A DNA stretch of 64,000 nt from Eucalyptus grandis (GCF_016545825.1 NC_052620.1:16926001-16990000); one strand, 5' to 3'. Counted from the stretch's first letter, positions 25,568 to 37,605 are shown. Numbers and translations: made by a program. Notes: generated by a model from the sequence alone, not told the origin.

Positions 25568-27797
25568 GGTAGTCCTTTATCTGTAATGATGTAAGTTCTT
25601 GTTTTCACAAATATTGACCTGCTTGAAAACTATGGTAGTTCTCTTTTTTTATAGTCCAAAATTTGCTGTAGCTTTGGAGATTCGAGAGTTGTAATGTTTG
25701 CATGATCTTTAATTGTTGTAAAGTTAAATGAGCCCTTTTGGTCATAACTCATGAGATTAGGTCAAGAAGAAAAACATTAACGACCTGGTCTTCTATCCTT
25801 GTGAAGGGAGGAGTTACAGAAGGAACAAAAAGGAGAAACATTCCTCTTTGCTACAACACCTGTTCTGGGGTTCTGAAGAGAACTTCTCAAAGCCACTAGA
25901 CAGGGAATGTTGGTAGATATTAGAAACCTCATTTCACCATAAAGTGGAACATATCCTTCTACCGTGTTGGCACTTCATTGCTTCTCTTAGAATTCCAAGC
26001 TTCTTAATCATCCGTCCTTATCTACTATCAATATTCAGAATTCTCATGCAAACCTCAGAGCCTCCTGGGTAAATTTTTTGCTTGACTTGATTCCAAGCTT
26101 CTATCTGGAATGTTGTTGATGCTACCTAATTCGAGCTATTTTTGACCCTATTCTGAGTTTAAAAAGGTCGTGCACTATTTTTTATCAGCTCATGAAACCT
26201 CATTTTGTTCTGATATGCATCATACTGCATTTCCTTTCTAAAGCTACATTATTTTCTTGGGTCAAAAGAAGCTTCTTTCCTTGTGTTTGGTTTTAACTTG
26301 ATGCACCAGATGGTTTGGTTGATAGGATTCTTACAAGACCCTCTCTGTTCTTAATCAGGACCTGGTGGACTTGCAGTCTGACTATTAACATGTTCTGCTC
26401 ATGCACAAAATGATTCTGCCTTTGAAATCCACGCTAATTGCACAGTGGATTCAAATATGTTATTTCTGAAGATGGTTTTGAGCCTATGTTGCTTGACGAT
26501 TTTACCTTTTCAATATCGGTCAGATCCAAATGTGGGCAATGCTTGGACTGTAGGCATAGCAGCTTGTAGTTGTCTTGATTTCTGGAAGTGAACTGGTCCG
26601 TTCACCTCCAAAGTGAGGTTCTTTAGGGGTGATTGGTTTTAGTTGATAGGTTCCCTGTTAGTACCAATTCTTAATTTCTTTTAACTTGAAAGTTACCATT
26701 TTTGCCATGGAACCAACTCTGGAGCCTATCTTGTTTTTTGGTTCAACTACAGAGTTTACTCGAGAACCAATTTTCTTTTGCTCTTTCTTTTGGTTTCATT
26801 TTTTACCGCTAAATAATGAGTAAAAGAAAAGTTCAAAGTAACAGACCAACAAAGGTGAGCAGGGAGCCTGAGTCAGGGAGAAAGAGGGGAGGGAGAGAGA
26901 GAGAGTTGTTAAGTGTCTTAAGTAGAGTTGGAGAGAACAAATTGAGAGCTAGAGAAAAAGGTGCCACGAGAAAAACTAAGTTTTGGGCTTTATGAAACCG
27001 GTTTCAAATTCGGTCAGCTTGGTCCAATTCTTGAGTGGTTCTTCGCTCAAATTCAGGAACTAGACTTGGAACTTGATCGGTTTTCCAGGTGGTCCAGTTC
27101 TTGAGTAGATTGGTCCAATTGCATAACCTTAATGTTCTGTTTTTTTATCGCTTATCTCTTGTCCTGTTTTGTCTTAGCATGTTTTGTCTTAGCAAAACAA
27201 ATGTTATGTGCTAAGTGAATTTGTTTTACAACAAAGTACGTGGAATTGGAATGGCTGCCCCTTGCAGCCCCTAGAAATTTGCTCATTTAAACCAGAAGCC
27301 TTCCTTCTTAATTTCCTTATCTGGCTTGGTGAGATAAGAAACTAATGAAAAGGAATAGAACAGCCGAAAAAAAGGGGATCGGCTACGAAGGAACGTAAAG
27401 TTTACTTGCGATTGTGTGACCTATCAATGCAAGTCTTTACTACTTGAGCTGGGAAAGAAGGGAGGCAATGGCCCGTTGGTCATCTATCCATATCCACTAA
27501 AGTGGCATTTGGAAGGTCAAATATCTATATATTCATAGTGTATCCCCAATCTCAAATATGGACTTATATGACTTACCTAAATTGACCCACGAATTTGGGC
27601 TCTCTCTCTCTCTCTCAATTTGAGTCGAAATTTTTATAAATATATAGATTTGTGACATGTGAATTAACATATGGGTTATCATCTTTTTTATAATCTATAA
27701 ATTAAATTTGAGTGGGAAATCAAAAGAGTATTTTTTTTTCCTTATTTTTACTTTTGATCAATGCCGAACGAGTAGGCCCCAAGTTAAGCATATCCAA
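25568..27797. other. RIN1 3' flank and intergenic sequence, including a Family D repeat
   Basis: The first few hundred bases probably hold the RIN1 3' UTR. About 26620-27130 is rich in GGTTC/GAACC phrases (CGGTTTC, GGTCCAATTC, GGTTTTCCAGGTGGTCC), shared in style with 45790-45950 and 62445-63120. A short (TC)n run lies at 27601-27617. No gene is seen. Confidence 0.5.
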
Positions 27798-27913
27798 GTG
27801 GCCCAGTCCACAGAATACCACATGATCATCCAAGGTTTTTTTTTTTTCTTAAAACATTTAAGAAAAAAAAAAAAACCTTGGATGATCATGTGGTATTCTG
27901 TGGACTGGGCCAC
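27798..27913. repeat. Near-perfect long palindrome, arms of about 56 bp
   Basis: Arms 27798-27853 and 27857-27913 are reverse complements with a 3-base ACA loop. The only difference is 12 T versus 13 A. The outer ends are GTGGCCCAGTCC and GGACTGGGCCAC. The phrase CATCCAAG also occurs in direct orientation just outside the right arm (CATGCTCATCCAAG), and ATCCAAG just left of the left arm. A transcript would form one long hairpin. It could be a MITE remnant, a template-switch product or a small-RNA source. Confidence 0.9.
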
Positions 27914-28459
27914 ATGCTCATCCAAGATTGGCACTTGCAGTTGCAGGCCTAAAAGCGGGATCAGACCTGAGGAGATAAAGGGCTGGCGGTTGACGCTTTG
28001 CTGCCGCCATTAATGGAAACACAGATCATGCGGCTCTTTTTGACTAGGTATTAATTAGGAGGATAAAAATAAATAAATGTTATAGCCACGGTAGGTAATA
28101 AACACAGCTCAGCACTTGCAGGCCTAGAATACATTTATTTTACGAAAATTAATGATTTAAAATTTTCATAAAAATAATCTTGCTTACAATATTGAATCAA
28201 TAAAATATACTTTAATAAAAAAAATTCCATTGACTAATTATAGGCAAACAAATGATCATTCTTAGAAAAATATTTTTCAAATTATTCATTTTTCATGAAA
28301 TAAACAAAGGTTAAAAAAATAATTGTCTTGTTATCTAATCCATCATCAGTTTAAATATTATATGGGTATGAGTATGACTATAAGAAGCAAAATAGTTACC
28401 AAGAGAACCAAACATATGTACATTCTAATGTTGTAATTACACTTGTGAAATTTAAATAG

Positions 28460-28890
28460 GAAAATAGGGTAATATCAAGAAAATTCTAAATTTGTATACA
28501 TATGACAAATTCATTCAAAATTATTTTTTATCACAAAAAATCCTAAATTAGCATATTTATAATAAATTTACTCTCTATTAGTTTCCATTAAACTTTACCG
28601 TCAAATTATTGAACCGAATGACATGTCGCAATTGACAAGTGTACTAATTTAGGATTTTACTCTTCATTTATGACAGTTATATCGATTTGTGATTTTTCAT
28701 GGTATTAATCTAATTTAACTTAAACTAATAGAGGTAAATTTGTCAAAAATGTACTAGTATGGGGTTTTTGATAATAAAAATTTTAGTTTTTGATAAATTT
28801 ATCACGATATTCCAGTTTGAGATTTTTAGTGGTAAAAAAATTAGTTTTGAAGTAAGTTTGTCATAAGTGTATTAGTAATTGATCCTAAAC
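28460..28890. mobile_element. Family B foldback element, two-armed copy
   Basis: The left arm carries TATCACAAAAAATCCTAAAT and TATAATAAATTTACTC; the right arm carries the inverse (GAGGTAAATTTG, GTACTAGTATGGGGTTTTTG). The centre lies near 28670, next to TTTTTCATGGTATTAATC. The same layout recurs at 53140-53640. Confidence 0.65.
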
Positions 28891-30331
28891 AATAAAATAA
28901 ATCGAAGGGTTGGGGATCATAATCACCAGGAGGATCTGACCATATCTCTTATACGCCAAAGTGAGACTTCAAAATATCATTCTTAGTCTTGTCGCAAGTA
29001 ATAAGAAAGCGACCAGTCATAACTAACATCGATTTAAAAAACTATGAAGCAAAAAAGAAATGAAAATAAAAAAGGTTTCGCCATTAGCCAGTCTGTCTAA
29101 TTTTGCCTTCGCTATACGTAAACACATAACGCAAATTCGAGAATCTGATTCTGGGCCACTTAATCATGCTATCTGGAAGAAAGCCCATTTAATTAGGTAA
29201 TAATTATGATTCAAAAATGAGTAGAAAAAGAATAATCACAGTCGTACAGAATATTGGAAAATCAAACATAACGCCAATTTCGCCAGCATCATGATGGTTT
29301 TATGGAGCGGGGCTCTTGAAAGCGAGGAATCATCCACCAATCATGCACGTAATTTGTGAGGCAAAAGGGGTGAAGCATCTTTTGCCTTTAGTGCGCAAAG
29401 GGAGGAAAAAGGAGCAGTCGATGGAACGAAGGATTATCATGAAAAGCAGTCAAAGAGATTCATCTGTCTTTGAATTCAAAAATTGAAAGTAAAGAGAATG
29501 ATGAATCTCTATATTGAAGTCGGGTGTCCACTTTAATCAAGTATGGAAATCTATAATGTTTATGCCAAATGTGTGAGGAACTGGTACGTGAAATTCGACT
29601 AGTAGAGGCTGGGCAAGAACCGACTTTAAAGCCATCAAAAGCTTAGACTGATAATGTGATTGACATCTATTCCATAAGATACTTGAACAGGATGAAAACT
29701 CGATGTTGCTTTGAACCCAACAGTACTTCTGGACATGGCATGATGAGATGTAGTGAATCTGAATGTTATAAAAAATGCATTAGTAATGACTTAATTAATC
29801 AATTACAATAGGGATTCGGGTATGAAAATTTGTGCTTTTCTTGGGTTGGACTAATTGAGAATAAACAAAGTTTCACTTTATAATCAGCTTGAGTTAGGAG
29901 ACTAGAGCTGGACAAATTATGCCACACACTTTGCCAGGAGTACCATGTTTCTTGATGCAAAATCAAGCTTAGCTTGCATGGGCTGTGAATTCCAAACCGC
30001 CCCTTCGTTTCTTTTTGTCTTGGAGTTCCAATAATTAATAACATCTTCATTGGACCAACAAACGGCTCCATTATTAGACTTGTCTATAGAGGCAAGAACA
30101 GCAAAGCTTCCATTATTACATAATTTACATCCCAATTTACCAAATCCAAAAGCGGACAATTTTTCCATCTAAGGGAACATAATATATGCTTCATACCTAG
30201 GTCGCATGCTGGTATACAAAGACAAAATGAAAAAAAAGAGTAAGGCCGAACCAATACCGGCTCTACCTAGCCTACAACATGGTAACAGGATATTCAAGAA
30301 GGACTAACGCCATTAAAAAGTTCCTAACTAG
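28891..30331. other. Intergenic sequence
   Basis: No recognised gene or terminal repeat. A minus-strand open frame at 29917-30168 (starting MEKLSAFGFGKLGCKLCNNG) has protein-like composition but no recognisable motif, so it is at most an exon fragment. Confidence 0.45.
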
Positions 30332-30464
30332 CAACCTATGACCATATTTATTTCAAATTAATTTTGTTATTTACTTCTCACATAAAATCTTGAATTGATA
30401 AATGTATTATAAATGTATTGCTGACTGATATTAGGAAAATAAGATCAATTATGGTCATAGGTTG
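30332..30464. mobile_element. 133-bp mini foldback with perfect 15-bp inverted ends
   Basis: CAACCTATGACCATA (30332-30346) is the exact reverse complement of TATGGTCATAGGTTG (30450-30464). The interior has Family B phrases such as AATTGATAAATGTATTATAA. No target duplication is obvious. Confidence 0.7.
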
Positions 30465-30848
30465 ATTTTTTTGTGAGGCGAAAATTAATTTGAGGTGGAG
30501 GTGTTATACCAATTTGAAATTTTTAACGGTTTTTAACTCTGTCCAGTCACAATGAAATTTTAAAAATAAGAAGTCTGCATTGGGAATCAAACACGGAAGA
30601 CGAACTAAATTAGCAAATCACCTATCCCAACCAAAAAAGAAAATAATAAGGGAGAAAATAATTAAATATTAGGCGAAACTGATTTCTAGAAGGGAGCAAA
30701 CCTTAGTTTAATCAACAACCAATATCGACAAATACACTCTCCCCAAGAGCTCTGTCCCAACAAAGATACTTCCCTGCTTCTTTTCGTTATTATTATTTTT
30801 TTTTACCTATTTGTACTGTTCTATCTTTTTCATTTTTTTGTTGTTGCT

Positions 30849-32239
30849 TTATCTCGCTCCCTCGCCGCCGCCGTCGCCGCCGCCGCCGTCGTCTCCGCCC
30901 GCCGGGTAATCGAACGGGATGGGCTTCACGACGGCGGAGTCCATCAGATCCGGGCGGACGTACCCGTACCGGCGGAGGACCTGGTTGTCGGCGAAGTTCA
31001 GCGCCTTCACCATCCCGTTCCAGCACGACTCGCCGGAGTACATCTGGTTGTGGTTCCCGCTGCACGGCTGGCACCCGGTGAAGTGGGTCACGAACGGCCT
31101 CTTCCGCGCCGCGCCCGCCTCCGCCTCCGCCTCCGCCCGCCGCGCCGCGTAGTATCTGCTCGCCTTCTCCGCGTGCCTCCGCCGCAGCGCCGGGGGCCTT
31201 GCCGGTCCATGTCTTCGTACTCGCGGGTGATGTTAGGCAACGTGCCCACGATCCCCTCCCAGTATCCCTCGAAGTAGTACTCGTTCTCGACGTAGATCTT
31301 GTCGCCGTACCGATCCTTCTGCGTTAACAGCAAGTAGATCAGAGCCGACTGGTCGTCGGAGTCCGGGAATAACTTGTCGGCGAAGGTGGAGCGGAGGACG
31401 TGGCCCCACCGCTCGTACTCCGGGCTCTGCGGGCCCATTCCGGCCCACACGTCCATGAAGTCCATCGACCACTGGCAGTTCCGGATGAGGAACACGCCGG
31501 CGTTGATGCTCGTCCAGCTCTTCTTCTCGTAGATCAGGTTTGTCCAACCGTGGACGACGAGGTTGTGGCCCTTGTACCGCTCAAGCGGGAGCTCGAAGTC
31601 CATGTCGGTGAAGAGGGCATCGGAGTCGATCCACCAGATCCACTCGGCCTCCGGGTGGGCGAGCATGGCGGCGCGGACGACGGGGTACTTGGCCCAGAAG
31701 GAGAACATCTGGGGCTGCAGGAGGACGTTGTTGTAGAAGACGTCGCAGCCGTGGAGGCGGCAGTAGTCGACCTTGTTCTTGAAGAAGCGGAGGAGGAGGT
31801 GGTCGCCGATCTTGTTCTTGCACGGCGACGGCTGCGACCCCGTCACCAGCACGACCCGCTCGCGGCCTCCCTCGCCGGAGGCCAGCGACGGGTGCTGCCG
31901 CAGCCACTCCCGCCGCTTCTCGTCCCAGCCCCGCATCGGCCTCTCCATCGAGTAGCTCAGCTCGGGGTCGTCGTAGAAGTTGTCGCTCTCCTCCGAGTCG
32001 CGCGGCGGCGCGGCGGCGGCGGCGGCGCATTCCGGCGGGGCCTCGGCGGCGGCGGAGGAGGAGGAGGCGGCTAGGGTCTGCGAGGCACTCGGTGGGTAGG
32101 CGAAGGAGGAGAAGGACCAGACGAGGAGGAGGGCCATGAGGACGCCGCCGAGGAAGAGGCAGGCGTCGCTGAAGCAGAGGGAGGCCCTGTTGCGGAGGAG
32201 GGCGTGCTTAGCCATCGTCGAGGCCTCGGGAGACACCAT
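30849..32239 (-). CDS. GT34 glycosyltransferase (GMA12/MNN10 galactosyltransferase family, GT6/GT7-like), one indel
   Basis: An intronless GC-rich gene read on the minus strand. From the ATG at 32239 (MVSPEASTMAKH) it has a short cytosolic tail, a membrane anchor at about residues 26-46 (LFLGGVLMALLLVWSFSSF), an Ala/Ser-rich stem, then a Golgi-lumen catalytic domain. Motifs include GDHLLLRFFKNKVDYC, WIWWIDSDALFTDMDF with the DSD metal-binding triplet (205-207), NAGVFLIRNCQWSMD and SDDQSAL. The C-terminal part (RRRHAEKASRYYAARR, FVTHFTGCQPCSG, SCWNGMVKALNFADNQVLRR) is in a different frame. The shift falls in a five-C run (GGGGG at 31192-31196 on the plus strand); the reading is one base short or two long. 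Full length would be about 463 aa, normal for the family, ending in a Gly/Asp-rich tail. Such enzymes add galactose or xylose to wall polysaccharides in the Golgi. Alternative starts are 32257 and 32215. The indel may be an assembly error. Confidence 0.9.
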
Positions 32240-33324
32240 TCTTGACCCACTAATCACGCCTCGGCCTTCGACTGGGGTCGCATTTAAGCTCCTGCTCTGT
32301 CGGGTCTTGCTCGGGGTCGGGGGTACTGGACCGTGACTATGCCGTCGTCTTGCGCAGAGGGGCCGCCATGTGTAAAAGGCTCGAGCTTTTGGCGTGATGT
32401 TAATGGTGGGGGTGACTGGAGAGACGGGAATTGAATGGGGGAAATTGGCCTGGGGTGCTTGCGTTGATGGAGGCGGAAGTCAATTAAGGAAGCAAATCGC
32501 GGTCGATTTTGCTTCCTTCTTGATAAGGAGTTTCCGGAGGAAGGAGACAAGCCCGGCTTTTGAATGTTTTCTGAAAGAGAGTGGAACGGGAAAGCGTCGG
32601 TTCGGTGCGCCGGTTCGTCTAAACTGCGCCTGGTGGTGGCTTTTCCGCTTTTGCGGGCTAGCAGGCGTGACTGGGGAGAGATAATCGCTCCCCCCCAGGA
32701 ACACATGAGCCCAGTAGATCTACCGTTCATCGTGCGAGCTTCCTCATTGGGCCCACTTCATCCAGCGGTCCTCCTTAACTGGGCTCATGTAGACGGGTCC
32801 GCGCGGAAGGATTGCTGGAGAGAGCATATGATGGGACCCAACAGACATGCGTTTGTGTGCTGGTGAGGTTGGATAGATTTTTTGGTCGTTACACGTGGAA
32901 GATCAACCGACACGGCACCGTTTTGGGGGAGGGACGGAGGGATGATTTTTGCTAACTTGCGGGTGCTTTTAACATCTTTTTCGGAGCCGCCCGCAAAATT
33001 CCCGTGGTTTGTCGGGTCTCCGAGTTTTTTACTTCGGCCGAGACTCCACTAATTACGGTGGACCAAGCGGAGACTGACTTTGATGAGATTAGCCCTTCTT
33101 GTCCGTCTTTTTTTTTTGTTCAGATGATGAGATGAGTTCAATGTTAAGCTTTTAGAAACTTAAATATGTCAACCATTTTTAAAAAATAAAAAAAAAATCC
33201 CATTCCTATGAATTTTCTAATTTGAATAGATTTTTTTTAAAAAGAATTTTTGTTCAAATAAATTATAATATAGATATAATTAATAGAATTCTATTATTCA
33301 TTAAACTTTAGAGCCAAGCTAATG
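32240..33324. other. Upstream region of the GT34 gene
   Basis: Moderately GC-rich sequence to about 33060, likely holding the 5' leader and promoter of the minus-strand glycosyltransferase gene, then AT-rich. Overlapping reading frames on both strands here are short and unlike any known protein. Confidence 0.45.
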
Positions 33325-34060
33325 GAGAAATTAACTAGAAAGTCCTTAACCTATTGTGTTTATGTTAATTTAATTCCAAACTTTGTCAATTTTACCAATT
33401 TAATCTTAAACATATTCATACTTTGTCAAAGAAGTCTATCTGATCAATTTTGATAGAAAATTATTGACGTAGATGTTGGCATTATACATGGCATAATCGA
33501 CGTTGATGTGGATAATTGTTTCCTCTCTTCCCCTCCCCAATTGTGGCCACATAGATTTGCTACTCACCATCTACTACATGGTCACCCAGCCATTGCCACC
33601 ACAAGGCCTCGCCATTATGCCTCCATTTGTCGTCAAAACCAGCCCCTTGCTTGCTTGAGTCATCACCATGCCCAAAGGGTGCTCACTCACGTAGGAGAGG
33701 CTAGACGAGCCTTGCCCTCACCTAGGTGACAACTAAGGAGGCTAACCCTCCCTTATGGTAGGCATGGTGATCGTCGCCAGGCAAGGCCAACCCTCCCTAG
33801 CAAAAAGAAAGCAAAAAAAGAAAAAAGAAGAAAATTTCAGAATTTTTTTAAAAAAAAGTATAAAAATTATCAACACTAAGCCAACTATGTCACATAGGAT
33901 AGTTTACGTCCATGTTAATGATTTTCAATCAAAATTGATCGGGTGGACTTCATTGACACATTAGTAAAAGGTTTATGACTCAATTAGTCAAATTCAAAGA
34001 CTTATGATTGAATTAGTACAAGTGTAATAGATTTAGAATTTTCTTGGTAATTTCCCCACA
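33325..34060. mobile_element. Family A foldback element, complete copy
   Basis: The left end has AAAGTCCTTAACCTATTG, TTAATTTAATTCCAAAC and ATTTTGATAGAAAATTATTG. The right end has the inverse order (CAATCAAAATTGATCGG, AAAGGTTTATGACTCAATTA, GTAATAGATTTAG, TTGGTAATTTCCCC). A GC-rich core with CTAGGTGACAACTAAGGAGG-type sequence and an A-rich stretch lies between. No coding capacity. Confidence 0.7.
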
Positions 34061-35137
34061 AATAACTGTTAAAGCTTTTTCTCATTATGAGTTTTTAAAA
34101 TGAGTTTTTTTTTTTTTTTTTTTAAAGAGACTTGTGGGTTTTATTTATAAGATAGTGCTTGTGGGTTTTATTTTTTTTGCGTAATATGATATCTAGAATT
34201 TTTTATGATCGACAATAATATGTAAGATATAAAATTAAGTAGTTTAGAATTTTGGATGACACTTATGGAATCTCTAATGGGTCATTAATTTTTGAGGTAC
34301 AGAAGATGCAAATGAAGATTTTTGTAACTGTAATCATTTGAAGTCCAATACATTAAGATTAAATTGATAGATATTAACATGTATGTTGATAATGTAAAGT
34401 GTCAATAGTTGACTTACCACCATAGTATACACAAACGGAGATTGATACGCTTTGAAATATGTATTGGATGGTTTTCAAGTTTTAAAATTTTCTGAGTTTA
34501 GATTTTTCTAACATTCATTATGTTTCACTAATGATTTAGTGGATTCAAAATATTTTTCTGATTTACTAATGTTTAGAATGAACATTGATTTCCTTGTTTA
34601 TATACTAATTTACTAGGTTTTTTGATAACTTATCAAAATATCTATTTTGAAAACCATATAATGAGCCATTTGTCACTTTCTAATTTGGACACTTCCCACT
34701 CAATTTCAACCAAGTGTTTTTAGCTTCAAGCCATCATCACTTTTAACATTGGTTGTTCATTCTTATCTCTTGCTAAGTCTTGGTTTCTAAGTTCATCTAC
34801 CTTGGTCATACCATTGGATGTAGTCATATGGTCATGCGACTTGTAACTTTTCTACTTAAACATCTATTTAACTCATTAATGCCCTTGCTAACTTTGAGTC
34901 CTCATTTATGCATCTTCTTTTGGCTACTCACACTAAGCCACTTGTAGCTTTTGGGTTTGAACACCTATTGTGATAATTTGACTTGTATTGATGAGTGAAA
35001 ATGACTTTAACTCATTTATGCATCTTCTTACATGCATAAGATGTGTTTGGTTGATTTTCCATGAAGTTTGGTAGCATGCTAGATGTGAAATGTGTGAAAA
35101 TGATGAAACTGGACTTGAAAATATTATTTACGTAATT
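34061..35137. other. AT-rich intergenic sequence
   Basis: No gene or structured repeat is recognised. It includes a 20-base T run near 34107 and long AT-rich tracts. Confidence 0.5.
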
Positions 35138-35324
35138 ATATCCACTTGTTGGTCATATTCACTTACCTCTTATATACAATTGTTAGTTATACTCACTTAT
35201 TGCTTATACCCATTTGCCGATTATATCCACTTACCAAGTATACCTACTTGTCGATCATATCCACTAGTCAAGTATGCTCACTTGCCGAATATGCCCTCTT
35301 GCTCAATGTACTCACTTCCCAAAG
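35138..35324. repeat. 17-bp minisatellite, 11 head-to-tail units
   Basis: Eleven consecutive units of exactly 17 bases fit the pattern ATATCCACTTGYCRATT with variants (for example ATATCCACTTACCAAGT and ATGCTCACTTGCCGAAT), with no indel across 187 bases. Because 17 is not a multiple of three, the array is open in more than one frame, which explains the overlapping reading frames seen across it. Confidence 0.9.
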
Positions 35325-35630
35325 CCTCACCGGAGGCTCGTTGGCCACTGCACAGTCCAAGGAGGAAGAAGAAAAGAAAAGGAAAAAAAAAAAAGAAAAA
35401 AAATTAATAAAATTTCAAAAAATAATAAAAAATTATAAAAAATTGCCACGTTAGCGTTTGGCCACCAACCGACGTCTACGTCAGCGTCGGCTAGCCAAAA
35501 TTGACCGGATGGACTAAATTTGTACCAATATTAAAAGGTTTAGGACTAAATTGATCCAATTGAAAAGTTTATGATTGAATTGGTATCAATGTAATGAGTT
35601 TATGACTTTTTTGGTACTTTTCCCAAACTT
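35325..35630. mobile_element. Family A, right half only
   Basis: A GC-rich core remnant (GCCTCACCGGAGGCTCG), an A-rich tract, then GACGTCTACGTCAGCGTCGG, ATTGACCGGATGGACTAAAT, TTTAGGACTAAATTGATCC and TTTTTTGGTACTTTTCCC. The left half is absent; the 17-bp minisatellite abuts instead. Confidence 0.65.
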
Positions 35631-35914
35631 GGGCGCTGTATCATGTAGTGCATCATCATGATTTTGGTGGTTAACAAGAGTCAATCTAGCTTTTGGAAAA
35701 TGCTAGTACATTCTAAGATTGATTTACAAAATTAATATCTTAAATGATGTGATGATACTCTTACTTGATGTTGAATATGACTTACTTATTTAAATATCGA
35801 CATCCAATCTTCACATACTAAGAATATCAATTGGTTTTTGGCAAATTGAGACTCGCTTCTAAAATCATATAATAAATTATTTGACATTTTTATTGAGTAC
35901 TTAAAATCCTATTG

Positions 35915-36553
35915 TATGATGGCCAATTTAGTATGAAACATTTCAATTGTATCAATTTAGTCCTAAACCTTTTTGACGATTTGCAAGTGTAGTCCTTCCA
36001 GTCAATTTTGATAAAAAATCATTGACGTGAATGTCGACCGGCGTAATGTGGATGATTTTTGGATTTTTTTTTTTTTAAAATTGTTCCTTTTTTTCCTTTT
36101 ACTTATTTCTCTTTTTCCCTTTTTTTTTTCACTAGTGGCTCGTCTCAAGCAATGGTTGGCCCTCGCCCTCGCCAAAGACCTGCCACTAGCAAAAAGAAAA
36201 GGATGATGCAATTATAAAATGTAGAATCTATCTTTCAAACAAAGTTATGGGGCGACATTTGCCTTCTTTTCCCGCTCCTAGCTCTAGGAATCAGCAATCA
36301 ATAGAGCAAGGTTCCTTGGCCAGAAAGAAAAGAAAAAATTTAGAAAATTAAAAAATTCCAAAAATTGTACATGTTGGCGCATGTCATGCAACGCAAGTCA
36401 ACCGACTTCTATTAGCGATTTCCAGCCAAAATTATTTGGAATGACTAAATTGACAAATTGTTAATAGGTTTAGGACTAGATTAGCAAAATTTGGAAAAAA
36501 AAAAAAAAAAAACACAATTGGAAGGTTCAAGACTTTTTTAGATAAATGTCCCT
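35915..36553. mobile_element. Family A foldback element, complete copy
   Basis: The left end carries TCAATTTAGTCCTAAACC and AATTTTGATAAAAAATCATT. The right end carries CCAGCCAAAATTATTTGG, GACTAAATTGAC, GGTTTAGGACTAGATTAGC and AAGACTTTTTTAGATAAATG. The core has CTCGTCTCAAGC and TTGGCCCTCGCCCTCGCC. Confidence 0.7.
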
Positions 36554-37002
36554 CAATTTGTGGTTATGGAAAATTGAGACTAATATAAAATGTTATACAA
36601 AATTATTTGACATTCTTATTGAGTGCTTTATATGGTCAATATATTTAAATGTCAACTTATGTAATTTGCTACGTCAACTAACATATCAACATCCAATCTC
36701 CACGTAATTGAGTATATCGATTGATTACAGCATATTGAGACTAATTTATCTAAATGATTGTCAACTTGAGCAATTTGCCACATCAACTAACAGATCAATT
36801 TTTTGGATTATTCTCATCTTATCTAGTGTTAATTCCATTCCTATAAAGGAGACACACTCAAATGGTACTCACGTTAAGTATGAGAGCGCTGGAACTTAAT
36901 TTTTCTTCTTTTCTGACGCGTACATTCTCCGTTTTTTTTCTTTGTTCCAAGTCCCCTCGTGCAACGGAATGTGAGAATTGGTGAACTCGTAAGCATGTGG
37001 AG

Positions 37003-37177
37003 ACCCATTAGGTTCGTTGAGAATAACTTATCATCCGAAAACATTTTCTGATCAATGGCATAGGGGTCCATGTTATTTATGTGGAATATTAGGAAAGTGA
37101 ATTCGGAAGAGTTTTTTAAATTAAAGACCTTCACCCATTAGGTTCGTTGAGAATAACTTATGATCCGAAAACATTTT
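37003..37177. repeat. 45-bp direct repeat, spacing 130 bp
   Basis: ACCCATTAGGTTCGTTGAGA through GAAAACATTTT occurs at 37003-37047 and 37133-37177 with one mismatch. Similarity resumes after the second copy (AATATTAGGAAAG) with an internal deletion, so this is a recent local tandem duplication that then lost part of copy 2. Confidence 0.85.
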
Positions 37178-37209
37178 TTTCCGTAATATTAGGAAAGAAA
37201 TTGACACTT

Positions 37210-37490
37210 CCCTGCTTTTAAGTTATATAATATTTATTATATTTAATTTATATTTTTTTCTTTTCTCTATTTTTTTCACTCTCCCTCTACTGGTCGTTGG
37301 GCCTCAACGATGACCAACAACTTGCCATGGATGTGGCTAGCAAGGCTTGACCTTGCTAGATCTCGGCAAGGTCGAGCCTTGCTTATGGCTTGTCGCTAAT
37401 CATTGTTGAGGCTTGATGACCAATAGAGGAAGATGGGAAAAGGAAAAAAGAAAAAAAGAAAAAAGATTTAAAAATTCAATTTTTTTTTTT
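37210..37490. mobile_element. Family A core-like remnant
   Basis: A T-rich arm, then CTACTGGTCGTTGGGCCTCAACG near 37289, and its rough inverse CGTTG...GGCTTGATGACCAATAG near 37410, followed by an A-rich arm. This matches the layout of the Family A cores but lacks the distinctive outer ends. Confidence 0.45.
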
Positions 37491-37511
37491 TTTTGCTTGA
37501 AATAAAGTCCT

Positions 37512-37605
37512 AAGATTGAAATTATATTCGAATGAAATCCAAACACTGTAAAATGTTTTTTTTTTTTTTTTCAAATATCACCTAACAAAAAAAAAACTAT
37601 CTAAC
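37512..37605. repeat. Direct repeat flanking the hAT element, copy 1
   Basis: GATTGAAATTATATTCGAAT, then GAAATCCAAACACTGTAAAA, a T run, TCAAATATCACC, an A run and CTATCTA. The partner copy is at about 39205-39291. Between copy 1 and the hAT element is a short segment with GAGTTCGAATCCC (37659-37671), which resembles an internal Pol III B box. Confidence 0.8.

Noticed and set aside
31400..32074. 224-codon plus-strand frame opposite the GT34 gene, and the 149-codon frame 31581-32030
   Set aside because: Shadows of the GC-rich glycosyltransferase coding strand; Val/Ala/Arg-rich with no motif.
35138..35324. CRISPR-like array
   Set aside because: The units are contiguous 17-mers without spacers, in a plant nuclear context.
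35090..35454. Two overlapping 100-codon frames
   Set aside because: Produced by the 17-bp tandem array, which is open in more than one frame, followed by poly(A).
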